From NCBI GenBank assembly GCA_017545245.1, contig JAFWPB010000036.1:1-44839 (forward strand): DNA of 44,839 nucleotides, read 5' to 3'. This DNA is from Clostridiales bacterium (GTDB taxonomy: Bacteria > Bacillota > Clostridia > Saccharofermentanales > Saccharofermentanaceae). The notes under the pieces are model-generated. The model saw nothing but the letters and a program-made list of their open reading frames with translations. It was not told where the DNA came from and made no database searches. The position numbers and the translations under genes were made by a program. Of the stretch, positions 7,144 through 16,503 are shown one piece after another (within the stretch, counting starts at the first letter, position 1; each line of letters begins with the position of its first letter).

Positions 7144-8609
7144 TATTTCGTTTCCTCCAGGAACTTATCAACATTCTGCTGGTACCACCAGTCTGTATAA
7201 GGAAGCTTGGTACGCTTGGCAAGATTCTCTTCGAAGCTTCTGTTATTGATTGCATCGAGGATCGTCTTGGCAAATTCCAGTGTGTGCTTGTAACCGAAGA
7301 TCATGTATTCATCAGCAACATAGATCGCAGGTGTACCATTCTTGATCGCCCATACGGTAGAACCCGGGTGACGGGAAAGATACATATCCGGCTGATACTT
7401 ATGAAGAATATTCATGACCTCGAAGTTCTGCTGGTCAGCTACGCTTGCTTCAAAGTCGATATCGTTATCCAGAAGATACTTCATGGACGGCGGGATATCG
7501 CCATTTTCATACTTCTTATCGTAATGCCATGCCAGCGCCCAGACGACTTTGATACCCAGTTCATTGAGTACACGGGATACTTCGAATGTATATCCAGGAC
7601 CCATACCGAGAACGGCGGTCTTACCTTCGAGCTGTTTCTTCACTTCTTCAATCTGCGGCAGATAGATTGCACGCTGCTCTTCGATATATTTCTCGATCGG
7701 CTCGGATCTTCCGGTCACTTTACCGATCTCACGAAGCCACGTCTCGAAACCGACGATACCGCACTGATTGATCGATCTTACATAAGGAACACCATACTTT
7801 TCTTCCAGTGCATTTCCGAGGTAGTTACCCAATGTTCCGCAGATGCATGTAGTAGCAAGGGATTCGGAAATGTGGGAGAGTTCTTCAACTGTAGAGTTAC
7901 AGTACAGGAAGACCGGATCGAGATCGAAGTTTTTGAACATCTCGATGATCTCCGGACGAGCCGATTCGAAGAAGTTCTTGAAGTTGATCTTATTCGTCTT
8001 CACGCCCTCTCTCGGAGGCTGAACGATAGATTGCAGTACCGCGTGGTCGGAAATGTCGAATCCGGTTGCCCAGATACGGGACTTAAAACCTTCGCAGTGA
8101 ACGGCTACGATCGGGACACCTACTTCATCCCTGACCTCATCAACAATACTGTCGATATCCTCACCGATGATACCTGTTGCACAGGAACTGGATACGAAGA
8201 TCGCCTTCGGGGAATATCTCTTGTTGACTTCGAGGATAACATTACGGAGTGCGTTCGTAGATCCGAAGATCGTGTCGTTCTCATTCATGTCCGTTCCGAC
8301 ATAGATCGTATCGCTGGTGACACCGCGCTTCTTTGACATGACCTTCGACATGTAGTAAGCGCCGGCCGCTGCTACGGAGCATCCTGCCGGGCCGTGATGG
8401 ATCAATGCCACATCACGGATACCGCAGAGCTGTCCGAGCGCGCAGGAAGAAAGACATGTACTGGACTGTGAGAAACAGCGGGAACAGCCTTTCAAAGTTC
8501 CGCATTCACTCTGGGTCGCTAAGTCCTTGAGGGTTCCGACATAACCGGTGATTGAACCGATTCGGTTTTCTCTTGTCGCGACATTCGAATTACTTAAGTT
8601 AATAGGCAT
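7143..8609 (-). CDS. Nitrogenase-like alpha subunit D1 (NifD/NifE family), lacks the His442 equivalent
   Basis: 488 residues. Cys52, Cys77 (HHGPAGC) and Cys143 (SSCATGIIGEDI) align with the P-cluster cysteines, and Cys52 aligns without gaps to Cys49 of D2. Five more cysteines (36, 42, 45, 56, 62) crowd the N-terminus. Cys257 in ICGTLGNYLGNALEEKYG aligns exactly to alpha-Cys275. The region that should carry His442 (NGTPAIYVADEYMIFGY, 425-440) has no histidine. CEGFKSRIWATGF puts Trp180 and Phe184 at the Gln191 and His195 positions. A D subunit with the Cys but not the His ligand resembles a scaffold, or an enzyme with a differently bound cofactor. The start has an AAGGAA site 33 bases after the cysK-like gene. 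This could equally be the catalytic subunit. Confidence 0.88.
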   Translation of the reverse strand: MPINLSNSNVATRENRIGSITGYVGTLKDLATQSECGTLKGCSRCFSQSSTCLSSCALGQLCGIRDVALIHHGPAGCSVAAAGAYYMSKVMSKKRGVTSDTIYVGTDMNENDTIFGSTNALRNVILEVNKRYSPKAIFVSSSCATGIIGEDIDSIVDEVRDEVGVPIVAVHCEGFKSRIWATGFDISDHAVLQSIVQPPREGVKTNKINFKNFFESARPEIIEMFKNFDLDPVFLYCNSTVEELSHISESLATTCICGTLGNYLGNALEEKYGVPYVRSINQCGIVGFETWLREIGKVTGRSEPIEKYIEEQRAIYLPQIEEVKKQLEGKTAVLGMGPGYTFEVSRVLNELGIKVVWALAWHYDKKYENGDIPPSMKYLLDNDIDFEASVADQQNFEVMNILHKYQPDMYLSRHPGSTVWAIKNGTPAIYVADEYMIFGYKHTLEFAKTILDAINNRSFEENLAKRTKLPYTDWWYQQNVDKFLEETK

Positions 8610-8642
8610 GTGTTCTTTCCTTCTTTACATAAATCTGATCGA

Positions 8643-9659
8643 TTAGAAACCGACGTTTTCTTCCAGCTCCGGACGCACCTTCTGCAAGTCCTCGGACAGA
8701 TATCTTTCACCGTTATCCGGCAGAAGCGGGACAATGAGTTTACCTGCATTTTCTTCCTGAAGTGCGAGTTTGATCGCAACGGCCAGAGAAGCACCTGCAG
8801 AAGCACCTACGAAGATTCCTTCATATTTTGCAAGAAGATGGATCGCGCGGAGTGTCTCGGCGTATGTGATAAACTTGTACTCATCGGTCAGTTCGTCACT
8901 GAAGTTCGTCGGAGCCATTGGCGTGATACCATTTTCGTTATGAACCTGATGGATACCATGGAAACCGCCGTCCTCCGCGCCTTCTACCTTGGAGTTCACT
9001 ACATCGTTCGGATCCGGCTGGGTGATAACGACCTTCACGTTCGGGTTTTGCTCCTTAAGGAACTTACTTACACCATGGGTGGATCCACCAGTACCAACAC
9101 CACCTACGAAGATATCGACCTTACCATCCGTATCTTCCCAGATCTCCGGACCGGTGTGCTTATAGTGCGCATTGATGTTGTCAGGGTTATCCAGCTGAAG
9201 TGTCGGATACGGATGCTCTACACCCTTTTTCATGTGATCGACTACATCTGCAAAAGCAGCGATACCCTTTTCAAAAACACCTGCGATCAGCTCATGCGGT
9301 ACATCCGCGATATCTGCCTGATATGCCTGAAGCAGCTTCAGTCTTTCGACCGATACACCATTTTGAAGACCGATCTTGAACTTATATCCCTTCGCTGCTG
9401 CAAAAGCGGCCATAGCAACACCTGTGTTACCGCTGGTGAACTCAACCAGTGTGGTCTTATCCGGGCTGATCTCGCCTCTTTTTTCTGCAGCCTCGATGAT
9501 CTCGAGAGCCATTCTGTCTTTATGGGATCCTGCCGGATTGAAGTATTCGAGTTTTCCGGCAATACGACCTTTCAGACCGAGTTTTTCTTCAAGTCTTTTA
9601 AATTCTACGATCGGGGTATGTCCGACCAGTTCTGTGATGGAATTATAAATCTTACCCAT
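8643..9659 (-). CDS. Divergent cysteine-synthase-family PLP enzyme
   Basis: 338 residues of the fold-type II PLP family. NPAGSHKDR holds the Schiff-base lysine (Lys47), TSGNTG (75-80) is the substrate/PLP loop, VGTGGSTHG is the phosphate-binding loop and GASAGAS the C-terminal Ser motif. It differs from the canonical CysK of this operon (11795-12730). GSVKDR is GSHKDR, the GIGAGFVP segment that senses the acyl-acceptor is replaced by HGIHQVHN, and the SAT-binding and active-site surroundings are altered. It may use another sulfur or selenium nucleophile, another amino-acid acceptor, or have lost activity. It lies between nifH-like and D1 with gaps of about 32 bases, so it is co-transcribed and probably captures a product of the reductase (inference). 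Confidence 0.82.
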   Translation of the reverse strand: MGKIYNSITELVGHTPIVEFKRLEEKLGLKGRIAGKLEYFNPAGSHKDRMALEIIEAAEKRGEISPDKTTLVEFTSGNTGVAMAAFAAAKGYKFKIGLQNGVSVERLKLLQAYQADIADVPHELIAGVFEKGIAAFADVVDHMKKGVEHPYPTLQLDNPDNINAHYKHTGPEIWEDTDGKVDIFVGGVGTGGSTHGVSKFLKEQNPNVKVVITQPDPNDVVNSKVEGAEDGGFHGIHQVHNENGITPMAPTNFSDELTDEYKFITYAETLRAIHLLAKYEGIFVGASAGASLAVAIKLALQEENAGKLIVPLLPDNGERYLSEDLQKVRPELEENVGF

Positions 9660-9691
9660 GGTGTTTTCCTCCTGTATATGCTTTTTTTGAA

Positions 9692-10543
<852 letters not shown>

Positions 10544-10555
10544 CTAATCCTTCCT

Positions 10556-10912
10556 TCACTTAAATAATTCGTTTATTTTTTCGTATTTCACTAATTTGTC
10601 TATTGATTCCGGAATCACTCCCGGGATTTCATAACAGCTTATTCCATAGCTTTCCAATACCGCTCTTGCTCCGTCGCCGATCCGTACTGCCAGGAGATGC
10701 GTACAGTCCGAAAGTCTCTCTACATTCTCTTTCAGCCTTGCCTCATCGTGGTTTCCCGTCTCGCATACCGGTTCAAGATGTCTGGTTTCCAGGTGCTCGA
10801 TCTGGTCATTTTTGAGCGCAAAAATATAGAAGGTCTTCGCATGACCGAAGTGATTGTTCACTACGATCCCGTCGCTACTGGCCACAGCGATCTTATATTC
10901 AGTTTCAGCCAT
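10556..10912 (-). CDS. NifX/NafY-type cofactor-binding protein
   Basis: 118 residues, a single dinitrogenase iron-molybdenum cofactor-binding domain: IAVASSDGIVVNNHFGHAKTFYIF at the N-terminus, split in the family by the HFG motif, then LLAVRIGDGARAVLESYGI and GVIPESIDKLV. It starts 8 bases inside the end of the nifB-like gene (10905), so the two are coupled. In many bacteria NifB carries such a domain as its C-terminal half. Here NifB is short and this free domain directly follows, as if split. Probable role: carrying the NifB cofactor precursor to the D/K scaffold. Confidence 0.82.
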   Translation of the reverse strand: MAETEYKIAVASSDGIVVNNHFGHAKTFYIFALKNDQIEHLETRHLEPVCETGNHDEARLKENVERLSDCTHLLAVRIGDGARAVLESYGISCYEIPGVIPESIDKLVKYEKINELFK

Positions 10913-11777
10913 GTGAGAAAGTCTCCTTCACTCCGAGTCTTCTCTGGTAGATCTGATCACCGAATTCGGATTTACCGGGAACACCTACCGCATCTGCCCG
11001 GCAATGCTGGCAGTGACGGAACACATCGATGTACTTCGATGCTTTGGTTCTTGCGGCGTCGATCTCCGCGCAGGTAGGGGCTTTCACGTCCTTTAACTCA
11101 TGCTGCGGTATCAATGGAATGATATTGTAGATCTTCGCTCCGGCTTCTTTGACCGCTTTCGCGATGTCCTCGATGTGATCGCCATTGATCTCGGGAACCA
11201 GCACTGTATTGACCTTGACAGTGATCCCGGCGGAAGCTACCTTGCGGATACCTTCCAGCTGGTTGTGGATGAGGATCTTCGCTCCTTCCACTCCTTCGAT
11301 CTTCTCACCATGGTAGATGATGAACGCATTCAGCTTACTCTCTATCTCGGGATCGATCGCATTTACGGTCACAGTCAGAGAATCTACCCCGACCCGGATC
11401 ACGTCTTCTGCCCTTTCATTCAGAAGAAGTCCGTTCGTACTCATGCACTTGATCAACTGTGGAAATTTCTGTTTTACGATTTGAAAGGTTTGCAGTGCAT
11501 AGTCGGATGCCAATGTATCTCCGGGGCCGGCGATACCGGCCACTTTGATATCCGGGCAGATCTCCAGTGCTTTTTTCAGAATATCTTCGCACTCATCAGG
11601 TTTTAACACCTTGGAGGTGACTCCCGGCCGTTCTTCTACATCGTTGATGGTCCGGTCACAGAACCGGCATGCAATATTGCATCCCGGGCTTACCGGAAGG
11701 TGGATCCTTCCGGCGTTATTCTTATGACCTCCGAAGCACGGATGGGAGTTCTGCAGATCCTCGTACGTATTACTCAT
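10905..11777 (-). CDS. nifB: NifB-like radical SAM cofactor maturase
   Basis: 290 residues, the length of stand-alone NifB without the NifX domain. HPCF (12-15) near the N-terminus, the radical-SAM cluster motif CNIACRFC (Cys33, Cys37, Cys40), VAGIAGPGDTLA, TVTVNAIDP, NTVLVPEINGDHI, and the C-terminal CQHC pair (Cys256, Cys259) are all diagnostic of NifB. The pairs supply ligands for the two extra [4Fe-4S] clusters fused into the 8Fe precursor. Its presence means this operon probably builds a carbide-containing Fe-S cofactor and is not a BchNB/CfbD-like system with only 4Fe clusters. The AAGGTG site and 17-base gap to cysK indicate the same transcript. Confidence 0.92.
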   Translation of the reverse strand: MSNTYEDLQNSHPCFGGHKNNAGRIHLPVSPGCNIACRFCDRTINDVEERPGVTSKVLKPDECEDILKKALEICPDIKVAGIAGPGDTLASDYALQTFQIVKQKFPQLIKCMSTNGLLLNERAEDVIRVGVDSLTVTVNAIDPEIESKLNAFIIYHGEKIEGVEGAKILIHNQLEGIRKVASAGITVKVNTVLVPEINGDHIEDIAKAVKEAGAKIYNIIPLIPQHELKDVKAPTCAEIDAARTKASKYIDVFRHCQHCRADAVGVPGKSEFGDQIYQRRLGVKETFSHG

Positions 11778-11794
11778 CTGCTACACCTTGCAGC

Positions 11795-12730
11795 TCAGGA
11801 ATTGAACAGCGGCGTAGAGAGATAACGGTCACCAGAGTCAGGAAGGAGCGCAACGATCACTTTGCCCTTGTTCTCCGGTCTCTTAGCCAGGATCTCAGCG
11901 GCCTTCAAAGCTGCACCGGAAGAAATACCGACCAGAATACCTTCGGAAAGTGCGAATGCTTTTCCTTCAGCAAAAGCGTCCTCATTTGCGATCGGGATGA
12001 TCTCATCGTAAACCTTTGTATTCAGTACATCCGGAACAAAGCCTGCACCGATGCCCTGGATCTTATGTGCGCCGGCCTTACCTGTAGAAAGGACTGCACT
12101 TGTTTCCGGCTCTACTGCTACGACTTTTACATTCGGATTCTGGGACTTAAGATATTCGCCTGTACCTGTGATCGTACCACCTGTACCAACACCGGCAACG
12201 AAAATATCCACTTTACCATCGGTCTGCTTCCAGATCTCCGGACCTGTTGTCTCCTTATGGATCTTCGGGTTTGCAGGGTTAACGAACTGGCCGAGGATAA
12301 TGGATCCTTCGATCTCCTTATTCAGTTCTTCCGCCTTAGCGATGGCACCCTTCATGCCCTTAGCACCTTCTGTGAGGACCAGCTCAGCGCCGTAAGCCTT
12401 AAGAAGGTTTCTTCTCTCGACACTCATCGTATCCGGGAGTGTCAGAACAGCTTTATATCCTTTTGCAGCAGCTACTGCGGCAAGACCGATACCTGTGTTA
12501 CCGGATGTCGGCTCGATGATCGTGGCGCCAGGCTTCAGAAGGCCCTTCTGCTCTGCATCTTCGATCATGGCCAATGCGATTCTGTCCTTAACGGATCCGG
12601 CCGGATTCAGGTACTCGAGCTTTGCGAGTACTGTTGCTTCTGTAATCTCTCTCTTTTTGGAATATCCATTCAGTTGAAGAAGCGGTGTGTTACCGATCAA
12701 TTCCAAAGCACTTTGTTTAATCTCACTCAT
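11795..12730 (-). CDS. cysK: Cysteine synthase (O-acetylserine sulfhydrylase)
   Basis: 311 residues, canonical for Cys[11 protein letters not shown] holds the PLP lysine (Lys48), [42 protein letters not shown] and GISSGAAL follow, ending [13 protein letters not shown]. It makes L-cysteine from O-acetylserine and sulfide in the cytosol. It is the first gene of the nitrogenase-like operon, just behind the Cys-rich leader peptide and attenuator, with an AAGGAGG site 8 bases before the ATG. Being first behind cysteine-sensing control fits a role in fixing sulfide released by the pathway. No cysE is in the window. Confidence 0.93.
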   Translation of the reverse strand: MSEIKQSALELIGNTPLLQLNGYSKKREITEATVLAKLEYLNPAGSVKDRIALAMIEDAEQKGLLKPGATIIEPTSGNTGIGLAAVAAAKGYKAVLTLPDTMSVERRNLLKAYGAELVLTEGAKGMKGAIAKAEELNKEIEGSIILGQFVNPANPKIHKETTGPEIWKQTDGKVDIFVAGVGTGGTITGTGEYLKSQNPNVKVVAVEPETSAVLSTGKAGAHKIQGIGAGFVPDVLNTKVYDEIIPIANEDAFAEGKAFALSEGILVGISSGAALKAAEILAKRPENKGKVIVALLPDSGDRYLSTPLFNS

Positions 12731-12748
12731 TGTTATGTCCTCCTTGAC

Positions 12749-12811
12749 AAAAAAAATTAGCTGCTACCACTTTGGCAACAACTACACAAAAAATAATGTT
12801 GATCACCAAAA
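12749..12811 (-). terminator. Attenuator: antiterminator/terminator pair before cysK
   Basis: Terminator (minus strand): arm TAGTTGTTGCC (12784-12774), loop AAAGT, arm GGTAGCAGCTA (12768-12758), then eight U (12756-12749). All 11 positions can pair, three as G-U. A competing antiterminator pairs TTTTGG (12811-12806) with CCAAAG (12775-12770) and CAACA (12801-12797) with TGTTG (12780-12776), using seven bases of the terminator's first arm. The antiterminator arm starts only four bases after the leader-peptide stop codon. A ribosome that finishes the peptide would mask it and let the terminator form. A ribosome stalled at the Cys codons would leave it free. Confidence 0.8.
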
Positions 12812-12814
12812 GGT

Positions 12815-12898
12815 TTATGATTCTGTTATGAAACATGTCGAACACATACAACACATGCAACACATCTGCATATCTTTTCGATCCATCATATTCTTCAT
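12815..12898 (-). CDS. Cysteine-rich leader peptide (27 aa) of the nitrogenase-like operon
   Basis: A short frame MKNMMDRKDMQM-CCMCCMCSTC-FITES with six Cys codons among ten (codons 13, 14, 16, 17, 19, 22). It has a strong GGGAGGG site 6 bases before the ATG. It sits between the predicted transcription start (about 12944) and an antiterminator/terminator pair that precedes cysK. This is the layout of amino-acid attenuators, with the controlling amino acid cysteine, which the first operon gene makes. Polycysteine leader frames with this role are described in mycobacteria. I infer the same function by layout, not by homology. The methionines between the Cys codons may add a minor methionine response. 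Confidence 0.78.
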   Translation of the reverse strand: MKNMMDRKDMQMCCMCCMCSTCFITES

Positions 12899-12943
12899 GT
12901 TTTTCCCTCCCTCTTGATGAGTTTTTGCGTTCCCTGTTCGGGA

Positions 12944-13020
12944 TGAGTTAATAGTACCATGACCTTCCGGATTTGAAAAATCGTTCGTATTTATCATACG
13001 TGATAACTTCCGCTTATAAC
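12944..13020 (-). promoter_or_regulatory. Promoter and LysR-type operator of the nitrogenase-like operon
   Basis: Minus strand from 13020: ATAAG (13017-13013), perfect inverted repeat TTATCA-CGTA-TGATAA (13006-12991), box ATTTTTCAAA (12981-12972, containing the -35-like TTTTCA), and extended -10 TGG-TACTAT (hexamer 12956-12951) 17 bases after that -35. Same spacing as in three other promoters of the window. The weak -35 fits an activator-dependent promoter. Confidence 0.75.
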
Positions 13021-13033
13021 ACGAAACCACCCG

Positions 13034-13375
13034 TTATTCCTGGTCTTTCTTCTCCCCATAATCCAGAGATACCGGTGCATCTTCATCTCCCAGAAGCTGA
13101 CGGGCAGAAAACTCCTTATACTCGTCCAGATCTCTCATCACGGCAAATTTGCCCGGAACATACTGAGCCTGCTCCGAAGAGGACATATGTACCCGTTCCA
13201 TAGGAGTCAGAGCACCTCCAAATAGAATATCGACCGAATAATCTGTTTTCGTGTCTTCATCGAATTTTTCAATGTTTTTCTTAAGCTTTCTGCTGATCAC
13301 TTCAAACGTAATGATCGCAGCGAACAATACGCCCCAAACAATAGAATAAAGTATGAAAAGAACTGAAGTATTCAT
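13034..13375 (-). CDS. Small membrane-anchored protein of unknown function
   Basis: 113 residues from ATG 13375, chosen for the AAGGGGGG site. The stop codon of the preceding zinc-ribbon gene ends one base before, so the pair is coupled. One N-terminal membrane segment (about 3-24, LFILYSIVWGVLFAAIITF) is followed by a charged cytoplasmic part with GGALTPMERVHMS and AQYVPGKFAVMRDLDEYKEF. I do not recognise the family. It is the last gene of the importer/exporter operon. No terminator is visible before the next promoter at 13020. Confidence 0.6.
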   Translation of the reverse strand: MNTSVLFILYSIVWGVLFAAIITFEVISRKLKKNIEKFDEDTKTDYSVDILFGGALTPMERVHMSSSEQAQYVPGKFAVMRDLDEYKEFSARQLLGDEDAPVSLDYGEKKDQE

Positions 13376-13376
13376 A

Positions 13377-14606
13377 TCACTTCTTCCCCCCTTTTCCTGT
13401 ATGAAAAACAACGCCGTTCGAGATCCGCCTGGCGCCACGCAAACTATCCTTGAACCCGCGAAGACTGATCACAAAGAGAAAGACAGGCAGCTGTAGGCAG
13501 AACAGAATTACTCCAACAGCAACCATAAGAGTCCTGTCATTGCTCTGCATCCATCCCGTAAGATCAAATGCTTTATATATCAGGAACGACAGCGAAGCCG
13601 CAACCACTGTAAAAATACAAAGTCCCAGACCCAGGAGTGGCGCCTTCTTCCAGGGAACCGGCGCAACCACTTCACCTGTATTTCCGTTAACCAGTATCGT
13701 GCCATGCTTCTTCTTATATTGGTAACTTATCACCCATACCGGAAGATAGGCATACTTTACATCCCGGTCGACCATGCAGGACTCCATCTTCCGGGTAAAC
13801 GGATACCTTCTCACATCTTTATAATAGTCATTCTCCATTTTTCGTTGAAAATCCTTGCACAATTCATCACGGAAGATCTCTTCTGCGCGCACTTTTGCCG
13901 CTGCCCGCAGATCGTGGTTCTTCAGATCCGCTACTGCAGCATAACTTCCATTTAACGCAGATTCGTTGAATAACTCCAGGTCTTTATATGTATAAGGTTC
14001 CAGTTTATGGGCCATATTATCCGACAGGATCGTTGATGCATCAAGCGGAAGCCCTTTTATTGACAGAAGCAGATGCCCGATAGCTTCTTCGTGTTGTCTG
14101 CTTTGACGGCCCACACTCTCTGCATGCATGACATCGCAGATCCAGTACGGAACATATACACGCCGTATATCCGTAGGTTCCATTTTCCGGATTTTCCTGG
14201 GAATATAAGACAGACTATTGAGTTTCTCCTTAACAATCGTTCTGGCTTTCTCTTCGGAAACAGAAAAAGGAAGAATGAATTCCGGAGCAGGTTCCTTAGC
14301 CTGGCGGGCAAGGTATACTGTATCTTTGCCACAGTAGATGCATCTCTCGGAAGCTTTCTTTCCGAAATGAATGATTTGCCCTCCACAGGAACTGCAGGCA
14401 TAGATCTTACAATCGATCGTCGATTCTTCCGATTCATGATGTGTTTCTTCTGACTGTTGCACTACCGGTTCTGCGGATGCAAACGACGGCACAGAGTCCG
14501 TTTCCGGATCCGTGACTGTCTGCGAAGCGCAGGAACTGCAGATCCCTGACTTGATCTCAGAAGCAAGCACAAGAGGTGCTCCGCATTTACTACAAAGTAT
14601 TGCCAT
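13377..14606 (-). CDS. Zinc-ribbon membrane protein of unknown function
   Basis: 409 residues. It has two zinc ribbons: CSKCG with CSSC (residues 5-26) and CSSCGG with CIYCGK (about 67-94), of TFIIB/double-zinc-ribbon style. A soluble middle with VYVPYWICDV and YAYLPVWVISYQYK follows, a pattern seen in clostridial zinc-ribbon proteins with a substrate-facing beta domain. Two membrane segments near the C-terminus (about 332-354 and 366-388) complete it. Its place right after an FtsX/LolD-type ABC exporter suggests an accessory of that transporter. The function is unknown. Confidence 0.65.
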   Translation of the reverse strand: MAILCSKCGAPLVLASEIKSGICSSCASQTVTDPETDSVPSFASAEPVVQQSEETHHESEESTIDCKIYACSSCGGQIIHFGKKASERCIYCGKDTVYLARQAKEPAPEFILPFSVSEEKARTIVKEKLNSLSYIPRKIRKMEPTDIRRVYVPYWICDVMHAESVGRQSRQHEEAIGHLLLSIKGLPLDASTILSDNMAHKLEPYTYKDLELFNESALNGSYAAVADLKNHDLRAAAKVRAEEIFRDELCKDFQRKMENDYYKDVRRYPFTRKMESCMVDRDVKYAYLPVWVISYQYKKKHGTILVNGNTGEVVAPVPWKKAPLLGLGLCIFTVVAASLSFLIYKAFDLTGWMQSNDRTLMVAVGVILFCLQLPVFLFVISLRGFKDSLRGARRISNGVVFHTGKGGKK

Positions 14607-14648
14607 ATTATACCCTCCGCCTAACCCATCGGCTTTGGGTATATTTTA

Positions 14649-15296
14649 TCAGATTTTTGTGATATCTAATACCCGTCCGGCGTATTCCTTCACATGCTCA
14701 TCGTGGGTCGCCACCAGAACGGAGTGTCCGGACGCCACATAGTCAGAAAGATACTGAAGGATGATCTTTCCTGTCTCCGAATCAAGCCCGGTCGTCGGTT
14801 CATCTGCTATCAGAAGCCTCGGGTCCGTAAGAAGTGCCCTCACCAGCGCCACACGTTTTTGTTCTCCGCCGGAAAGCTCGTGAGGATACCTATCTGCAAG
14901 ATCCTTGATCCCTAACCGGTCAAGATGTGCCAGTGCTTTTTCGGAGAGTTCCTCCGGATCCGCATCGTTCGTATTTACAAACGGTTCCACTATGTTTTCC
15001 AGTATCGTATAGTTCTTGAGGAAGAAATTACTTTGCGGAACATAGCCGATCTTTTTCCGGTGCACCTCAGAAAGCTCCGCATCGGAAAGCGAGTACAGAT
15101 CTTTCCCATCAAAAAGCACTTGTCCTTCTTCAGGTAAAAGGATCCCGGCAAGGATCGCAAGCAAAGTGCTTTTGCCGGATCCGGATTCGCCCATGATCGC
15201 GACAAACTCACCCTCATCGAGCGTAAGGTCGATCGAATCCAGGATCTGTCTTCGGTTATTGTTATATCGTTTACTGATCTTTTCTGCTGATAACAT
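14649..15296 (-). CDS. ABC transporter ATPase (LolD/MacB type)
   Basis: 215 residues from ATG 15296, with GGAGG 9 bases upstream. Walker A GESGSGKST, signature LSGGEQKRVALVRAL, Walker B LLIADEPTTGLD and the switch His in VLVATHDEHV are intact. It lies 4 bases after the FtsX-type permease and is its partner. Such type VII exporters move lipids, lipoproteins or peptides, or transmit force at the membrane, instead of importing nutrients. Confidence 0.88.
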   Translation of the reverse strand: MLSAEKISKRYNNNRRQILDSIDLTLDEGEFVAIMGESGSGKSTLLAILAGILLPEEGQVLFDGKDLYSLSDAELSEVHRKKIGYVPQSNFFLKNYTILENIVEPFVNTNDADPEELSEKALAHLDRLGIKDLADRYPHELSGGEQKRVALVRALLTDPRLLIADEPTTGLDSETGKIILQYLSDYVASGHSVLVATHDEHVKEYAGRVLDITKI

Positions 15297-15300
15297 GGAC

Positions 15301-16503
15301 TTATTCCTCCCTTCGAAGTGCCAGATACGGCTCGATATTCGTTGCATGAATAATAAAGAAGATCGATGACAGGAACACGATCAGAAACACACCCAGGATG
15401 ATAAACAGGATCTGAAACAGGGTATTTCCGGCACTTGGTCCGAGGTACGGCATATTCAGGGAATTACCGATCAATCTTCCGAACGGGATCACGATCAAGG
15501 CACCAAGGCCACATCCTAAGACTGCCCCGCATAAACTGATCACACCCATTTCCGTGATCAGTTTCCCAATCAGTCTTTTCTTCGTATGTCCTAAGACACG
15601 AAGAAGTGCAACCTCCTGTTTTCTGGAACGCATGATAATGCTATTGATGATCAGAAGGATCGCGACCAGAAAGGCACCAAGAGAAATGGAAACGATATTG
15701 ATCACACCCGTGATCTTAAGAAGGCTTCCGGCGAGTGATTCATGCAGTTTCTTCGGGTAGACCACATCGAAAATATCGCCGATGCTTTTATGTGCTGCCT
15801 CGATCACCCCATCCACAAGATGATCCCCTTTTACATTGATAAAAATGGACGAAAGGATGCCGCTTTTCTTCTGGTCTTCAGTAAGAAAAGAACCTTTTTC
15901 TTCGGCATTTTTAAGAAGTTCTTCTTTTGCATCCGTAGAAAAATAAACAGAGCTGTCCAGTGCGGTTCCGGTCCTGGCCATCTTGGAAACGACAGGATAC
16001 TCCTGACCGAAAAGCTTGATCGTTCCATCTTCACTGGCAATATCGCTTCCGACAATGACAGAATCTCCGGAAAGACCTGTCTTATATTCGGTCTCGATCC
16101 ATGGTGCCACAACAAAATCACTTACCGGGTCAAAGAAAACGATCTGCACTTCGCTGCTGCAGCAATCTGCCGCGAGTGACTTCAGGAAGCATTGCGACGT
16201 CACTTCCGAAATCCCTTCGATACCGGAAACTTGTTCATAGACGGATGCATCGAAATAGAAAGCACTACGGCTTCCTTCCAGGAGCATATTCTCCGCTTTC
16301 TCTTTTGAGCCTTTCGGTACCAGCATAATATCCGCGCCAAGGCGTTTTTGCATATTTCCCATACCAGTACGAAGACTCGTGCTGACGATCGTTCCGGCAA
16401 GAAGCATGATCGACAGAAGAATAATGGTAGCAAGAAGGCACGCATTATAAAATGCGTGTCTTCGGATATCTTTGAATAAATTGTTTCTTCGTCTCGGTTT
16501 CAT
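15301..16503 (-). CDS. FtsX/MacB-type ABC permease
   Basis: 400 residues. One N-terminal membrane segment (about 19-41) and a large extracytoplasmic domain (about 45-255) with a CC pair (ADCCSS) come first. Three C-terminal segments follow, with RSRKQEVALLRVLGHTKKRLI between the second and third, the characteristic coupling region of FtsX-family permeases. The start ATG overlaps the stop of the DUF4418 gene (ATGA at 16500-16503). Partner ATPase is next in the operon. Confidence 0.85.
   Translation of the reverse strand: MKPRRRNNLFKDIRRHAFYNACLLATIILLSIMLLAGTIVSTSLRTGMGNMQKRLGADIMLVPKGSKEKAENMLLEGSRSAFYFDASVYEQVSGIEGISEVTSQCFLKSLAADCCSSEVQIVFFDPVSDFVVAPWIETEYKTGLSGDSVIVGSDIASEDGTIKLFGQEYPVVSKMARTGTALDSSVYFSTDAKEELLKNAEEKGSFLTEDQKKSGILSSIFINVKGDHLVDGVIEAAHKSIGDIFDVVYPKKLHESLAGSLLKITGVINIVSISLGAFLVAILLIINSIIMRSRKQEVALLRVLGHTKKRLIGKLITEMGVISLCGAVLGCGLGALIVIPFGRLIGNSLNMPYLGPSAGNTLFQILFIILGVFLIVFLSSIFFIIHATNIEPYLALRREE

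Noticed and set aside
12815..13030. A longer 71-residue version of the leader protein
   Set aside because: The longer frame runs through the predicted promoter. The strong ribosome-binding site is at the internal ATG 12898.
12731..13033. SAM riboswitch or T-box in the cysK leader
   Set aside because: The S-box core and the T-box GGTGGNACC element were not found. The Cys-rich frame and competing hairpins explain the region.
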